Origin: Sambucus nigra | Lineage: Eukaryota > Streptophyta > Magnoliopsida > Dipsacales > Adoxaceae | NCBI GenBank assembly: GCA_949130495.1 | Contig: CASBWL010000040.1 | Coordinates: 2,656,674-2,720,673 of the forward strand | Reading direction: 5' to 3' | Length of the DNA stretch: 64,000 nucleotides | Shown here: positions 44,801-56,886 of the stretch, one piece after another | How the letters are laid out: every line of letters begins with the position of its first letter | How positions within the stretch are numbered: the first letter of the stretch is position 1 | Made by a program: the position numbers and the translations under genes | The notes under the pieces: generated by a model | The model's input: only the letters and a program-made list of their open reading frames with translations | What the model was told of the DNA's origin: nothing | Database searches by the model: none

Positions 44801-45981
44801 GTATAAAATTTCAGGAGAAATTCGACATTGATCTGGATGATCATGCAAAGGAGTGTTTGGAAGAGCAAATGAAAGGGAGAAGTAGGAGTTAATGGAGCAA
44901 GCTTCATGAAGTGTATAAAAAATATGGATTAGCGGAGGAGGCTCGAGAAAATGTCCCTACTAATATGACCAAGGATAATTGGCTTAGTCTATGCGATCTT
45001 TATGGAAGTCCAAGATATCAGGTTTGAACTATTGTTGATGTTGGAACTTGTAAATATTTTTTTTATACTGCAGAGACAATGTATTGTAAATCAGAATAAC
45101 AAGTCTAAACAAGTTGTAAAGCATAATCAAGGGTCAAAAGCATTTGTGGTGGTTCGTCATAAACTGGTAATATATCAACTTGTTTTGGTGTGTCAATTGA
45201 GAATTTTATTTTACAAGTACAATTATTAATTATTTATTGTTTAATAGCGGAGTAAAGAGGTGGACGGTCAAGAGCCGAATATGATCAACTTTTATAAAGA
45301 AACTCATTGTAAAGATGAAAAGTGGACATCTCCCGAAGCTGAAACGCTCTATGTAAGTCTTATTAATTTTATTTTGAATTCACCCTGTTCTTGCAGAATT
45401 ACAAACCAACAAACGCTACTGGCTTGTAATTCCTTTGGTACTCTTATCTTCGGTATAAAAATTACACATACTGCATTATGCTTTTCGCAATTATAATTAT
45501 TGTCTTTAATTAGCTTAAAAATTGTAGACATCTCGACAGTTTGGCTAAACCTGTAATCCTTTTTCTTCTATTTTTATTGCAGAATGAGATGAAATGCCTT
45601 GAATCTGAATCAATATCCGAGAATGGTACCATGATGAGCTCAGATGAGATAGCAGATAAAGTATTAGGCACAGGACCAGGATATATTAACGGGCTTGGGT
45701 ATGGTCCCAAAAAAAAGGATTCTAGAATTAATCTATTGCGCTTGAGGAATGCTGAATTGGAAGAGGCACTTGAGAAGTATATGAAAGTTCAATAAGATTT
45801 GATGGAGCGTTTACAAGCTCGTGAGGTAGAGGCAACAATTCAAAGAGAAGAGTCAGTGGCACAAAAGGTCGATATGGAGAATCAACGTGCAATGCTAGAG
45901 GATATTCTCGCTCAACAAGCGAAGTCCGGTAAGTTGATTCAGTCATTGATCGCATCACGATCCTCATCTTCCGAACAATGA

Positions 45982-46529
45982 TAATCTAGACATCATTTGA
46001 CGTGACAGGAAGATATTTTTGGGTCACCATGAACTTTTGACATTTACAAAAGGAATTGAAAACTTTTAAGTCCTTTAACTAGTTTAAGTTATTTTTTTGC
46101 ACCGCGGATATTTGTCGTTTGTAAGGGGATGAAATGTGGGACTTCTACATCCTTTAACTAGTGTTTAGTTGACTTGACAATGTATGTGTATGTGACTTAA
46201 TGTGGATTTTATTTATGATAATTTAGTTATTTTGTGAATTTTAATGAATGTGTTATTTTTAGATGGTAATTTGTTTAAATTTGGTGGTATAAATTAATTT
46301 ACCAAATTCAAAATCAAAAAAATTTATTTTTGGAAACATTCCTTTAGCAAAATAAACATTTTACTAGTTAAATATGCAATTGATAAATAAAAGTGCGGCT
46401 TAAGATTTGATAGTTTATTATTGAAAAATTAATGATTAAGAATCATTCTTCAACAATTGAATTTCGTAGCCAATAGATCTTGAGGGAAAGTACAATTTTT
46501 GTATTTAATAGTTTCTATATATAGAATTG
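45982..46529. other. CACTA 3' region after the gene
   Basis: Non-coding AT-rich DNA, probably the 3' untranslated region of the transposon gene. Confidence 0.4.
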
Positions 46530-46900
46530 GCAACGAAATGTAGACATTTAACAACGAGATGTTCAACAATTAGCTACAAAACAAATTGTAAATTTCATAG
46601 CTAAAAGTTTCTAGCAGTAGTTTACATATAGAATTGGCAACGAAATTAAGATATTTAGCAACAAAATGTTGAACTTTTACCTACAAAAAAATTTGTAGCC
46701 TAAATATGATAATTCTCCACGAAAATAATTTCGTGGCCAATGACCTAAACATTTGCCAACGAAAGTTAATTTCGTGTCCATATACATTTAGCAACGGGCC
46801 TTTGGCCGCGAACATGTTACGAAATAATTTTCGTTGCCAAAAACTATCAGCAACGAAATATGAACTTTTGGCTACGAAAAATTTTGCAGTTAAATGTGTA
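46530..46900. repeat. CACTA subterminal repeats
   Basis: At least eight copies, in both orientations, of GCAACGAAAT-like and TTTCGTRGC-like motifs (for example near 46532, 46588, 46637, 46716-46735, 46756, 46785, 46830, 46850, 46873). In known CACTA elements such motifs are bound by the TNPA-like protein; this pairing is inferred. Confidence 0.8.
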
Positions 46901-46913
46901 ATTTGTTGTAGTG
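46901..46913 (+). repeat. CACTA right terminal end
   Basis: ATTTGTTGTAGTG ends in TAGTG. The left end CACTACAACAAAT was not found in the window. Confidence 0.7.
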
Positions 46914-46916
46914 ATT

Positions 46917-47230
46917 AAAATCACCACCCAATCAGATGTATAAGTCTAAATACTGTGACTTTCATAAAACCATGGGCATACCACTGATAACTACATTTCC
47001 CTGAAGAATGAGATTGAATCTCTCATCTTCCGAGGAAAAATGACTAAGTTTGTTGATCGAACTAAAGGTAGGGACACGAGAAGAAGGTTAGAGTCCCCTT
47101 GATAAAATAAAGATGACAAGAAAAGAGGTCGAGATAAAGATTATAAGGATGACCAAGACTTGCCAAAGAAATCCTGGGAGCTTGCGCTTGAGGTAGGCAT
47201 GATTTTTTATTGTTTCAATTTCATTACAGG
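46917..47230 (+). pseudogene. Gag C-terminal fragment (T6)
   Basis: Reads PPNQMYKSKYCDFHKTMG and, after a frameshift, GHTTDNYISLKNEIESLIFR and MTKFVDRTK. This matches the cysteine/histidine motif region of Tat/Athila-type Gag (YCxFHxxxGHxTxxCxxLKxEIExLI). Confidence 0.7.
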
Positions 47231-47429
47231 AGGAGATGCCGGCAGTGGATATGAAGTCGTCGAAATAAATGCCTATTTAAATAAGGCCAAAGCTTATTTT
47301 TACATTAGATGAGTCAACTTATTGGACAAGACAGATGGTCAGCCTAAAAAGGTGAACAAAGATAAGTGGTTCATCAAATTCTCCAATAATGACTTATCAT
47401 GAGTGCTTTACCCTCATAACACCCCTCTA

Positions 47430-47720
47430 ATCGTTACCTTCTGAGTGCATCATGTAAGGTTTACAATAGTTCTTGCGGATAATGGTAGTTTAGCGGACGT
47501 TATGATATATAATTGCTTTCACAACGTGGAACCTTATCATAAGCCTTTAGTAAGTTCTCCGTAGAAAAGGTTTTATCCTTTGGGAACCGTGAAACTAGAA
47601 GCCTTGATCGACACTTGATCATCGAGCAGAACTAAGAACATTCACTTTTTCATCCTGAATAAGAATATTTCCTCAGCCTATAATATAATCATCGGTAGAG
47701 TCAGAGTGATTAAAGTCAAA
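47430..47720 (+). pseudogene. Aspartic protease fragment (T6)
   Basis: The motif FTIVLADNGSLADVMIYNCF matches the family's RVLVDxGSSADILF, with the catalytic Asp kept. Stops and frameshifts surround it. Confidence 0.6.
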
Positions 47721-48139
47721 GCAGTGTCATCTACAGTTCATCGGTGTATGAAGTTCTCCACTCACTACTGTAGTAAAAAGTAACCAAGTGGAGGCTAGAG
47801 AGTGCTACTATACTTTAGTCGACTAGTAGGAACATCAAAAGAACACCACCACTTACCAAATCGAAACTCTGAACCCTTAGGAGGAAGTCGATTTAGTTAA
47901 ATGGAATGTCGTGTACGCTATTGAAGCCATCATACTAAATGATTAAAAGATAGAAAGAATCACCTAGATTGGCTTAAATCGAGCACCATCCTTCAAATAG
48001 GAATTAATTACATTCCTTAGAGAGCAAAAAAATGTGTTTTCCGGGAGCCAGGAAGATATGTTTGGAATTAACACTAACTCCATATACTATGAACTTAACA
48101 TCAACATAGATGCCAAGTCGATCAAGTAGCGAGAAAAAC

Positions 48140-48900
48140 ACGGCTATCTAGAAGGAGGTAGACAAATTGTTGAAAGCTCATTTCGTTGAATATGTCAGAT
48201 ACCCTGATTGGTTGGCCAATGTGGTGATGGTTAAAAAGAAGAACAATAAATAGAGAATGTGCGTTGATTTCACCGACCCCAATAAAGAATGCACAAAAAA
48301 TCACTTTCCTTTACCAAGGATTAATCAATTGATAAATGCAACAACAAGTCACGAGTTATTGAGCTTTCTTAATGCATACTCTGGTTACAACTAGATCAAA
48401 ATGAAACTGGAGGACAAATAAAGCACATCTTTCATCACCAGTCGAGGTACTTACTATTATGTTTTTATGCCTTTGGGGCTTAACAATACTAGAGCAATAT
48501 AACAAAGGCTAGGCTAGTGAATAAAGTTTTGAAGAACAAATCAGGAGGAATGTGGAAGTGTATGTGGATGAAACGATTACCAAGAGAAAGGTAGCTTCTG
48601 ACCATATCAAAGACATGAATTAGATGTTTAATCAGTTGGAGAAACATCAAATGAAGCTCAACCTGACCAAGTGTGAGTTCGTTGTACAAGAAGGAATGTT
48701 CGCGGGCTTCATTATGAATAAGATATGAACTAAATCCAACCCAAATAAAGTAAAAGCATTGACTAGCATGCAATTTCCAATATGCAAGAAGGATGTACAA
48801 AACTTAACTGGAAAAGTGGATGTCCTCAATCGATTTATGTCTCGGTCTAATGAAAAATGCTTACCATTCTTCAAAGTGCTCAGGAAAACCTTTGAATGTA
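48140..48900 (+). pseudogene. Reverse transcriptase (T6)
   Basis: Reads VDKLLKAHFVEYVRYPDWLA, NVVMVKKKNNK-stop-RMCVDF, PLPRINQLINATTSHELLSF, LNAYSGYN-stop-IKM and YYYVFMPLGLNNTRAI. The fingers and palm blocks are recognisable. The YxDD region near 48555 (VYVDETI in one frame) has Asp-Glu, so the second catalytic Asp is lost. Five or more stops. Confidence 0.8.
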
Positions 48901-49925
48901 ATGAAGAGTGTGAAAATGCCTTTCAGGATTTGAAGAAGTTTTTGGGATCTCCACCATTTCTCTCCCGACTAATTATGGGGGAGAATATTGTATTTGTATT
49001 TATCTATCTCCAAATTCGTTGTTAGCTCGGAATTAGTCATAACGGAAAATGGATTTTAAAAGACGGTGTATTACACTAGAAAATATTTCAGAGGAGAGAA
49101 AATCAGATACCCATGCCTGGAAAAACTAACCCTTTCTCTTATAGAAGCTTCAAGGAGGATAAAGCCATACTTTCAAGCTCATACCAACATGGTCTTCATA
49201 GATTTACCTCCATGTTAGGTTCTTAACAACTAGAGAAATCAGGGAGATTGATGTCCTGGGCAGTAGAGTTAGGAGAATATGAAATCATTTATGAGTCGAG
49301 AACCACATCGAAGAAACAGGCTGTTGCAGATTTTATTACAAACTCACATATGCAAAATTGATCAATAACCCAAGTTTGCCTGCCAAGCATACTTCCTTAG
49401 AAGAAAGCTCTGCTCCAAAGAAAATTGAATTTATCGCTAATCAACGTGAAACATCAGTTGCCCAAGAGATGGCTTAACGGTATAATGAGCAGAGCAAGAA
49501 AATATTCTAATAAGGAGTAATATCTGAGGAGAGCTTTATCAACGACATTCTAGTTTGGAAGTTGTAAGTAGATGGATCCTTATGTACCACTAGCAGTGGA
49601 GTGAGCCTTATCACCAATACTCCGAGTGACATTGATGTGGAATATGCACTTCGTTTTCAATTTCAGGCCTCCAATAATAAAGCAGAGTACAAAGCACTAA
49701 TCACAGGCCTGAAGTTATCCATATCATTGGGAGCCGAGTAAGTTATAAAACACAGTGATTCCAAGATAATTATTAACTAAGTGCTCAAGTATTTGTCTAA
49801 AACAATGGACATCATCTCCAAATTTCCCATAATTAAAATGGTTAGGATACCAAGGATAGAGAATGCCTGAGCAGATGCACTTGCCTGCTTGGCTTCAGTG
49901 AGCAGGATAGAACTCAAGATAACCA
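48900..49925 (+). pseudogene. RNase H and second (archaeal-like) RNase H (T6)
   Basis: First part: VVSSELVITENG, RKYFRGEKIRYPCLEKLTLS and LIEASRRIKPYFQAHT. Second part (about 49560-49925): KAEYKALITGLKLSISLGAE, VIKHSDSKIIIN, ALACLASV. The second block (E in AEY, D in HSDS, D in ADAL) is the additional RNase H of Tat-type elements. Heavily mutated. Confidence 0.7.
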
Positions 49926-49986
49926 TCCCGATGGATATTCTTGCAGATAAAAGTATAAATGTGGAAACTATGATCAGTCTTATTAG

Positions 49987-51035
49987 GTGGATTTAGGGCC
50001 CTCATTGGCGAATTTTATTAAAAACTACATTGACAAAGGTGCATTACCTACTGAACCAAAAGATGCTAGGAAGTTAAGGTATAAGGTAGTCAGTTATGTT
50101 CTAGAGAGAGGATTCTTATATAAAAAGGGATACACGGTTTCACTACTTCAGTGTATACACCCCACCGACTTACCAACTTTGATCAGGGAGGTACATGCAG
50201 GTTCTTATAAGGATAATTCAATTGTCCGATCATTGGTGCGAAGGATAGTTATACAGGGATACTATTGGCTGACTATAAAATTAGACTGTATTTCCTTTGC
50301 CAAGAAGTGTGATAAGTGTTAGAAGTTTGTTGCAATCCATAGAAGATCGAGGCCTGCTTTAACTCTAATTACTTCTCCTTGGTCTTTTGCTATATGGGGA
50401 ATTGCTTTGGTCGACCCATTATCGAGGACTAATGGAAGATTCAAGTACTTGGTAGCAGTGGATTAGTTTACAAAATGGGTGGAGGTTGGGCCATTAGTTG
50501 AAATGCCTTATGAAAGAGTTTTCTAGTACATCTGGAAACATATCATATGCAGGTGTGAAATTCCATATTCTTTCATCAGTGATCACGACACTCAGTTCGA
50601 AGACGAAGAATTTGAGGAGTATTGCATTCAATCCAGGATTGAAAAACTTCACTCTACACCTGGACACCCATAGTGTAATGGCCAAATAGAGGTCACCAAT
50701 AAAACTATACTTGATGGGTTGAAGAAGAGGTTTAATGATACTAAGGGAAATTAGATAAATGAGTTACATAGTGTTCTTTGAGCATACAGAACTACACTGG
50801 GAATAAGCATAGGAGAAACTCTTTACATTCTTACTTTTGAAACTAAGGTAATGGTACCAGACAAGATAGGTCTACCGACTCACAGGGTGTTGAACTTTGA
50901 TTCCCCTAAAAGTGACCTGATGAGAATATTAGATCTAGACTTGGTTGACGAAGTCAGGGAGGATGCTGCACTCCGAGTGGCTGCTTATCAACAAAGAGCT
51001 ACTAGATTTTACAACAGGAGGGTCAAGCTGTATTT
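49987..51035 (+). pseudogene. Integrase (T6)
   Basis: Reads ARKLRYKVVSYVLERGFLYK, PTLIREVHAGSYKDNSIVRS, CISFAKKCDKC-stop-KFV (HHCC region), RTNGRFKYLVAVD-stop-FT, FISDHDTQFEDEEFEEYC, GHP-stop-CNGQIEVTNKT and KIGLPTHRVLNFDSPK, up to AAYQQRATRFYNRRVK. The usual second His of the zinc site is Tyr-Lys in GSYKD, and the catalytic D-D-E positions are readable. It is cut off near 51035. Confidence 0.82.
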
Positions 51036-51378
51036 GTGTGTATAATTCGTTTGATGCTTCTAACCTATATTATTTTATAGTGGATTTTTTTTAGGTGTAG
51101 ATACCTCCATGGATGTTTCCCCAATTGGGTGGGGTTTTACCACATTAAAATCTCTCTTTCATGTTTTTTTTTTAATTTCTTCAAGGCAACTACTGTATAG
51201 ATAGACTTAGTTTTTAAAACTTAAAACAATTCTAAGAATCTAAAAATTACTCGTTCATAATAATCAAACACATCGTGTGTTCGCATATTGTTTAAGAAAA
51301 GAGTTTCCTTAAGAAAGGAACTGAAATCTTACTTAACTAATTAAACTTTTGTTAAAAAATATAGTAAGAGTATTTTCA
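51036..51378 (+). repeat. T7 5' LTR remnant (R/U5 part)
   Basis: It contains GGTGGGGTTTTACCACATTA, common in copia U5, and ends TATTTTCA two bases before the primer site. The U3 part is absent because T6 sequence joins here. Confidence 0.6.
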
Positions 51379-51380
51379 AT

Positions 51381-51392
51381 TGGTATCATAGA
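51381..51392 (+). promoter_or_regulatory. T7 primer binding site
   Basis: TGGTATCATAGA, matching the initiator-Met form TGGTATCAGAGC at ten of twelve bases. Confidence 0.75.
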
Positions 51393-51463
51393 TTTGAACT
51401 AGTTTTTTTCGAAACTATCGAAGATCTATTGGTTTTTGAAATTATTTTTAAAAACTATTGTCT

Positions 51464-53840
51464 ATGGACGAGAAATTTGAGAGACTGGGAAATTTGTCCA
51501 GGCCTCCCCTCTTCGATGGGACTAATTTTCCTTACTGGAAAGTAAGGATGATAGCCTTCATCCAAGGGACTTGGGAGAATATGCTTGGGATGCTATTGAA
51601 AATGGATACACACATCCAACTAAGCCTTCTATAGTTGGTAGTATTAAAAGAGTAAAAAAAACTCCTAAGCGAGTTGACCAAAGAAGAGAAATAGGCATCC
51701 CTTAGTAATAATAAGGGAAGGAATTCTATATTTATGTCAGCAAATGAACATGAATTTAAAAGAATATCCATATGTTCAACCTCAAAGGAAGCCTAGGACA
51801 CGTTGGTCATTTCCCATGAAGGTGATACCCGTGTTAAGGCTACCAAGACCCAAATGGTGATCTAACATTATAACACTTTTTTAATGGCTGAGACTGAAAA
51901 TTTGATGAATTATATATAAAATTGACTGATGTTGGTACGAAACTACATGCTAATGTCATTATATATAATGGGAAAGAGATTGTGTCTCAAATTCTAAGAC
52001 CACTTCCACCTCAATTTGATAATAAAGGCTATGCAATTGAGGAGATGGGTAATTTAACTCCAGAAATCCTTAATATCAAGCTCAAAACTGTGAAAATGGA
52101 ATTAAAATTTCAGAGACAACTTTCCAACAATCGAAAGAAACAAATCAGTCCCAATGTTATTTTTCAATCTAGTATGAACATGCCACAATTTGTTGTCCCT
52201 AACCTTGGTTTGGACTCTAATGAGGATTATGACTTAAATAATTTAGGAAATCAAATTTCCCTCATGTCCAAACATTTTAAGAAAGTTCTCAAGTTTAGAA
52301 AAAAATTTCTTCTAAACAAGGGAAGGTTGAGCGTCCAAAATTTTCTAATAACAAACCTAATGAGTTAAGACACGACAAACACAATACTGAAAAAAATAAT
52401 ACACTTGATAGAGACCTTAAAAAGACTGAATGGTTTAGATTAGGTAAATTAGGTCACATTTCCATAAATTGTAGGCTTAAATTGAAAAACAACCATAACA
52501 AGGGGACAATTCAAGTGAATCTGATGAAGATGAGCCTGAATCATCCAATACCTTTTTACCCCTTCATGTCCATTTCTGCAAAAAATAATATATGCTGATG
52601 ATATGCCTGCAAATCATGCTGAACTTGATGCTAGAATGCCTAATACTGATATGTCTTGTGATAATTTGCCTACTAGTTTATTTTCTTTATGTCTAGATTC
52701 TGTCAACACTGTTGATACTTAGTTCATCAACGGTGTGTGTGAGTCAAAGGGAACATTTGAATGATGAATTGAATGTGTGTGTGAGTATGCAAACTGAATC
52801 GCTAGGGGACAATTCACACACAACACATAGTGATTCCGAAAATGAGGACCTCCTAGACATTCACACACTTTACACCAAAACTCTTCGAAAGATCATAAAA
52901 CTGGAAAAGATTATCAAGGAACTTACTGAGAGAATGGAATCCCTAAGTTTTATGGTAAAACAAAGTTCTGAAGATTATACTAATGAATGTCTGGCATATG
53001 AAACAAAATCTAAGGCTTTTATTGATAAAACCAAAGATTTGTCTAAAGTAAACGAAGTCTTAGAAAATAAATATAAGGCTACATTGTTAGAATTGGAACA
53101 ATCCAAAGAAACGATTTCCACAACCTTTAAAAAATTCTCTAAATTTGAAAATAACTCTAAGTGTTTTGAAGACTATATAGCTTCAAGGAAAAGCAATTAT
53201 GATGATAAAACTGGGATAGGTTTTGAATAAAATTCCAAGGCACAAACTAAACCTTTTCAAACTATTCAATTTGTGTCTGCTCGAAAAATACCTACTAGTA
53301 TACATCCAGACTCTCAAGCCTTGAAAATGATTTGGACATAAATCACAAAGGGCCAGATATTTTGATGAAAAATATTCCTAAGCCAAATGTTAAATAGAAG
53401 GATAAATACGTTTTCCCCCTATAAGTAAAGGAGAGTCATCGTTCCATCCCGTTGTAGTTAGACATAAGGACAAAGTTCAACAGATGGACAAACCTATTTT
53501 TAAAGCCTTGGAACCCACAAAGACACCATCTAACCATCTATACTGTTCATATTGTGATGTTTATGGACAATGTTTTGAAAAATGGTTTAAAAACGTCTGT
53601 ATAAGTCTTTATTTTATTCACCATTTAATAAAAACTTTAACTATTCTAAAAAGAACGGGAATAACTATGTTCTCCCCAAGAATCCAAACAAGAACTCTAA
53701 CTATAGAAATAGGAAAAACAAATCTAATACTAAAAAGAAGTCCAAGAGAAAGAGTCCCAGACTCTTATCTAAACCAAATGCTCATAGAAAAATTTAAAAT
53801 TGAGCAAATGCACACAAAATTTTTAAAACTAGAGTAATTT
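51464..53840 (+). pseudogene. SIRE-like gag (T7)
   Basis: ATG at 51464: MDEKFERLGNLSRPPLFDGT, NFPYWKVRMIAFIQGTWENM, the copia Gag start. The capsid-like part includes YNGKEIVSQILRPLPPQFDN and MGNLTPEILNIKLKTVKMEL. The first knuckle is lost: WFRLGKLGHISINC near 52430 (both first Cys replaced). A coiled coil (52712-53230) with EKIIKELTERMESLSFMVKQ ends DDKTGIGFE. Remnants of a second knuckle, LYCSYCDVYGQ, lie near 53540. Several frameshifts and stops. The C-terminal half resembles the Gag-like product of T3. Confidence 0.82.
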
Positions 53841-53859
53841 GGGTTAGAAAAGATGATCT

Positions 53860-54060
53860 AATACCCCAGTTGAAGTGTAATATTATGATTACCGCTTTAA
53901 AATATGAATACACTTCTTCTGGATGGTATTTAGACTCGATTTGTTCCAAACATATGATCAGAGTTGATACTAAACTCTTCGATAGATCGAACTTTTTAGG
54001 AGGATAAATTCTCTTTAGAGATGGAGTATCAGCTCAATTCATATGTAAAGGGACACTCCA
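53860..54060 (+). pseudogene. Copia protease fragment (T7)
   Basis: The motif WYLDSICSKHM corresponds to WYLDSGCSRHM, with Gly of the D-S-G active site changed to Ile. Further blocks are out of frame. Confidence 0.75.
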
Positions 54061-54251
54061 AGAAAAGGGACTACATTTCTCAAAGATGTACTTTTAATAA
54101 AAGGTCTAAAGGCTAATGTGTTAAGTATATCGCAACTTTGTGACTCCAACCACAGAGTCACTTTCTCTAAATAAATTGTAAATTTTTTAATGAGAATGGA
54201 GATTGCATCCTTACATGCCTCCGTACACCATATAACTATTACACAGTAAAT

Positions 54252-55200
54252 ATGGATATTGAGATTTGTAATATTGCCAGAATGGATGACAATGATATTT
54301 GGCATAATAGGTTGGGGCACATAATTTATGATAATCTTGGAAAATTAATCACCCAAGAGATAGTTAGCGGTCTCCCCAAAATAAAACCTATTTCAAACAT
54401 TGCTTCTAGCCCCTTCCAGGAAAGAAAAATAGTTAAAACTTCTCACAAGAAGGTTAAATATACTTTAACCATAAAATCTCAGGAGCTCATCCATATGGAC
54501 CTAATGGGTCCTTCACTCACTATAAGCCTTTGTGGTAACAACTACAATTTGGTTATTTTTTATGATTTCACTTGATTCACTTGGGTAGGTTTCATTAAAA
54601 AAAATCTGAGACATTTCATGCATTTTTGAAAATTCTTTTATGTATTGAAGACGAAAAGGATACCCAAGTTAATCGAATCAGAAGAGACAAGGAGAACGTA
54701 ATAGAATACTATGAACATAATAGCTACAAACATGAATTCAATGATCCTAAAACACCCCAACAAAATGTAGTCGAGCTTAAAATTTTCATAATCTAAGAAA
54801 TGTTTAGGGTAAAGATCAATACAAAAGAACTTGCCTAAATACCTTTGGTTTGAGGCAGTTCAACCAGCATGCCATATAATCAATAGGGTTTACCTTAGGA
54901 AAAATTCAAAATAAAACTCATATGAACTTTGGTATGGAAAGAAGCCTAACTCAAAATATTTTCAGATATTTGGGAGTACATGCTATGTAAGCAAATACAG
55001 AGAACATCTATAAAAGTTTGAAAATCGTGACGACAAAGCAATATGTTTAGGTTACTCCTTAAATAGTCGGACTTAACATTTTTTTAACTTACATACCAAA
55101 TCTATGGTGGAATCTATAAATGTGATAGTGAGTGACACTAATGTTGAGAGTAATAATCAAGAGCCAACTATAGTGGATGAGTCCGAAAATAATTTTACCT
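54252..55200 (+). pseudogene. GAG-pre-integrase and integrase (T7)
   Basis: Starts ARMDDNDIWHNRLGHIIYDN (WHxRLGH), GLPKIKPISNIASSPFQ, ELIHMDLMGPSLTISLCG (first catalytic Asp), then decays. A further block reads WFEAVQPACHIINRVYLRKN, YELWYGKKPNSKYFQIFGST and CYVSKYREHL, the integrase C-terminus. The zinc Cys pair of the pre-integrase (CxxC) reads IASSPF and is lost. Confidence 0.82.
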
Positions 55201-55284
55201 GACTCTCTAAAGTTAGTTGATTCTTCACCAACTAAGACCCCTAAAGTTTCTACCTGAGTTTCTAAAGATCATCCTATAGGTAAA

Positions 55285-56340
55285 GTGGTCATTAATCCTA
55301 ATGAGCTTATTCCTACAAGATCCCAACTACAGAATATTGCTCATTTTTCATGCTTTCTTTCTCCCGTAGAACCAAAGAATGTGAATGAAGCACTTAATGA
55401 CTCTTTTTGGATAGCTGTTATGCAAGAAGAGCTTGTCAAATTTAAAATTCATGATGTGTGGTATCTTGTGCCTAGGCCAAAAAATAAGAAGGTTATCAAA
55501 ACACGTTGGATTTTTAAAAATAAAATAGATGAGATATTGATGATAGTTAGAATCAACGCTAGATTAGTGGCCCAAGGATATGATCAAGTTGAAGGAATAG
55601 ATTTTGAGAGAAAATTTTCCCCTATTACTCACCTTGAATCTGTTTGACTACTTTTATCTTTAGCCTATCATTTATAATTCATACTTTTCCAAATGGATGT
55701 AAAATCCACATTTCTCAATGGAATTTTGACAGAGAAAACCTATGTTGAACAACCAAAAGGATTTATTGATCCTCATTACCCTAACCACATTTATGGATTG
55801 AAAAAGGCGTTACATGGTTTAAAGTATGCCCCTGGGGTCTGGTATGAATGCTTTTCAACCTTTCTTATCAATAAAGGTTTTTGATGAGGCAGAATGACCA
55901 GACATTATTTGTTAAGCATTTTAAGACGATAGCCTTAATTGCCCAAATTTACGTAGACGACATCATTTTTGGTTCCACCTCCCCATCTGAGGTTAAAGAT
56001 TTTTCTCAACTTATTCACGGAGAATTCCAAATTCCACTTATGGGGGAGCTACAATACTTTTTAGTATTTCAAGTTAAGCAAAATTCAGATGGGTTATTTA
56101 TCTTGCAATCAAAATACGCTAGTAAAGAAATTTGGATTAGAAAATGCCAAAGATGCTAGGACCCCCATTAGTACGTCAGTAAAATTATCCAAAGATGAAC
56201 ATAGGAAACCTGTTGATCTTACCATATATAGAAGTATGATAGGTAGCCTGTTAAACCTTACAGTGTCACGTCCAGATATTATGTATGTTGTATGTGTGTG
56301 TGCTCTCTATCAAAGTACCCCTATGTAAAGTCACTTAATA
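55285..56340 (+). pseudogene. Copia reverse transcriptase (T7)
   Basis: Three frames in order: NEALNDSFWIAVMQEELVKF, TRWIFKNKIDEILMIVRINA and RLVAQGYDQVEGIDFERKFS (55285-55647); QMDVKSTFLNGILTEKTYVE and HGLKYAPGVWYECFSTFLIN (55693-55884); QIYVDDIIFGSTSPSEVKDF, with the intact YVDD active site, and GLENAKDARTPISTSV...RSMIGSLLNLTVSRPDIMYV (55881-56328). A stop at 55646, a frameshift near 55880 and another near 56130 separate them. It copied element RNA into cDNA. Confidence 0.92.
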
Positions 56341-56389
56341 TGTGTCAAAAGGATTACAAAATACGTCAAAGGGACTATAAATCTTGGAA

Positions 56390-56886
56390 TATGGTACACT
56401 AACGACACATCTAGCACTATTATAGGATACACCAATGCAGATTGTGCTAGCTATTCTAATGACAGTAAAAGCACATCAGACACTTATTATTACGTAGGTA
56501 ATAATTTGGTACGATGGAGTAGTAAAAAGTAAAGTTGCACATCGCTTTCCACGGCTGAGTAAGAGTACATAGTAGTCGGAAGTTGTTGTGCTCAATTGTT
56601 GTGGATTAAGCAAATGCTTAGCGATTATTGAATTAAAGAAGAAAAACTAACACTATATTATGATAATCAAAGTGCGATAAATATCTCTAAGAGTCTTGTT
56701 CCACGTTCCCGTACGAAACATATTAAGATAAGACATCATTTTATACGAGAATTAGTTGAATTAAAAGAATTGGAGATAAACTATTTACCTACTGAATATC
56801 AATTACTTGATTCGTTTACTACACCAATGGATAATATAAGATTTGAATCATTAAGAAAATTCCTTGGTATGGTAATGCCTGAATAA
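56390..56886 (+). pseudogene. Copia RNase H (T7)
   Basis: GYTNADCASYSNDSKSTSDT, WSSKK-stop-SCTSLSTAE-stop-EY, VVGSCCAQLLWIKQMLSDY, YYDNQSAINISKSLV, RTKHIKIRHHFIRELVE, and the end FESLRKFLGMVMPE-stop at 56884-56886. Three internal stops. It normally degrades the RNA strand during reverse transcription. Confidence 0.88.

Larger units (their letters stand above)
41426..45981 (+). pseudogene. CACTA second gene, plant transposase Ptta/En/Spm family (spliced, TNPA-like)
   Basis: Six exons with GT-AG borders: 41426-41695, 41768-42024, 44815-45021, 45074-45166, 45248-45352, 45583-45981. Exon 1: MAPGRRLRSYSMKK and a repetitive Pro/Thr/Ala tract (PTAPTAPTAP). Exon 2: KVRGPTRGKGLQKIIKATGK. Exon 3: FDIDLDDHAKECLEEQMKGR and KKYGLAEEAREN. 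Exon 4: NKSKQVVKHNQGSKAFVV. Exon 5: FYKETHCKDEKWTSPEAETL. Exon 6: GPGYINGLGYGPKKK plus a Glu/Arg-rich coiled coil. In En/Spm, TNPA binds subterminal motifs. Lesions: a frameshift late in exon 1, TGA near 42003, TAA near 44889 and TAA at 45793. Confidence 0.85.
39990..46913 (+). mobile_element. T5: CACTA (En/Spm) transposon, 5'-truncated, with gene capture
   Basis: It contains the end of a TNPD-type transposase gene (DUF4216 region, 40380-40984), then a spliced Ptta/En/Spm-type gene (41426-45981), then a subterminal repeat region (46530-46900) and the right end ATTTGTTGTAGTG (46901-46913). A captured GEM-like fragment and LINE fragments sit in one intron. The left end is missing. The three bases after the end are ATT. 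T6 gag sequence begins immediately to the right. Confidence 0.85.
46917..51035 (+). mobile_element. T6: decayed Ty3/gypsy element, Tat-like
   Basis: Gag tail, protease, RT, RNase H, a second RNase H-like domain and integrase follow in order on the plus strand, with many stops. No LTR is left: the 5' side abuts the CACTA end and the 3' side switches to T7 LTR sequence at about 51035, within integrase (NRRVK). A second RNase H between RNase H and integrase is a hallmark of the Tat lineage. Confidence 0.75.
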
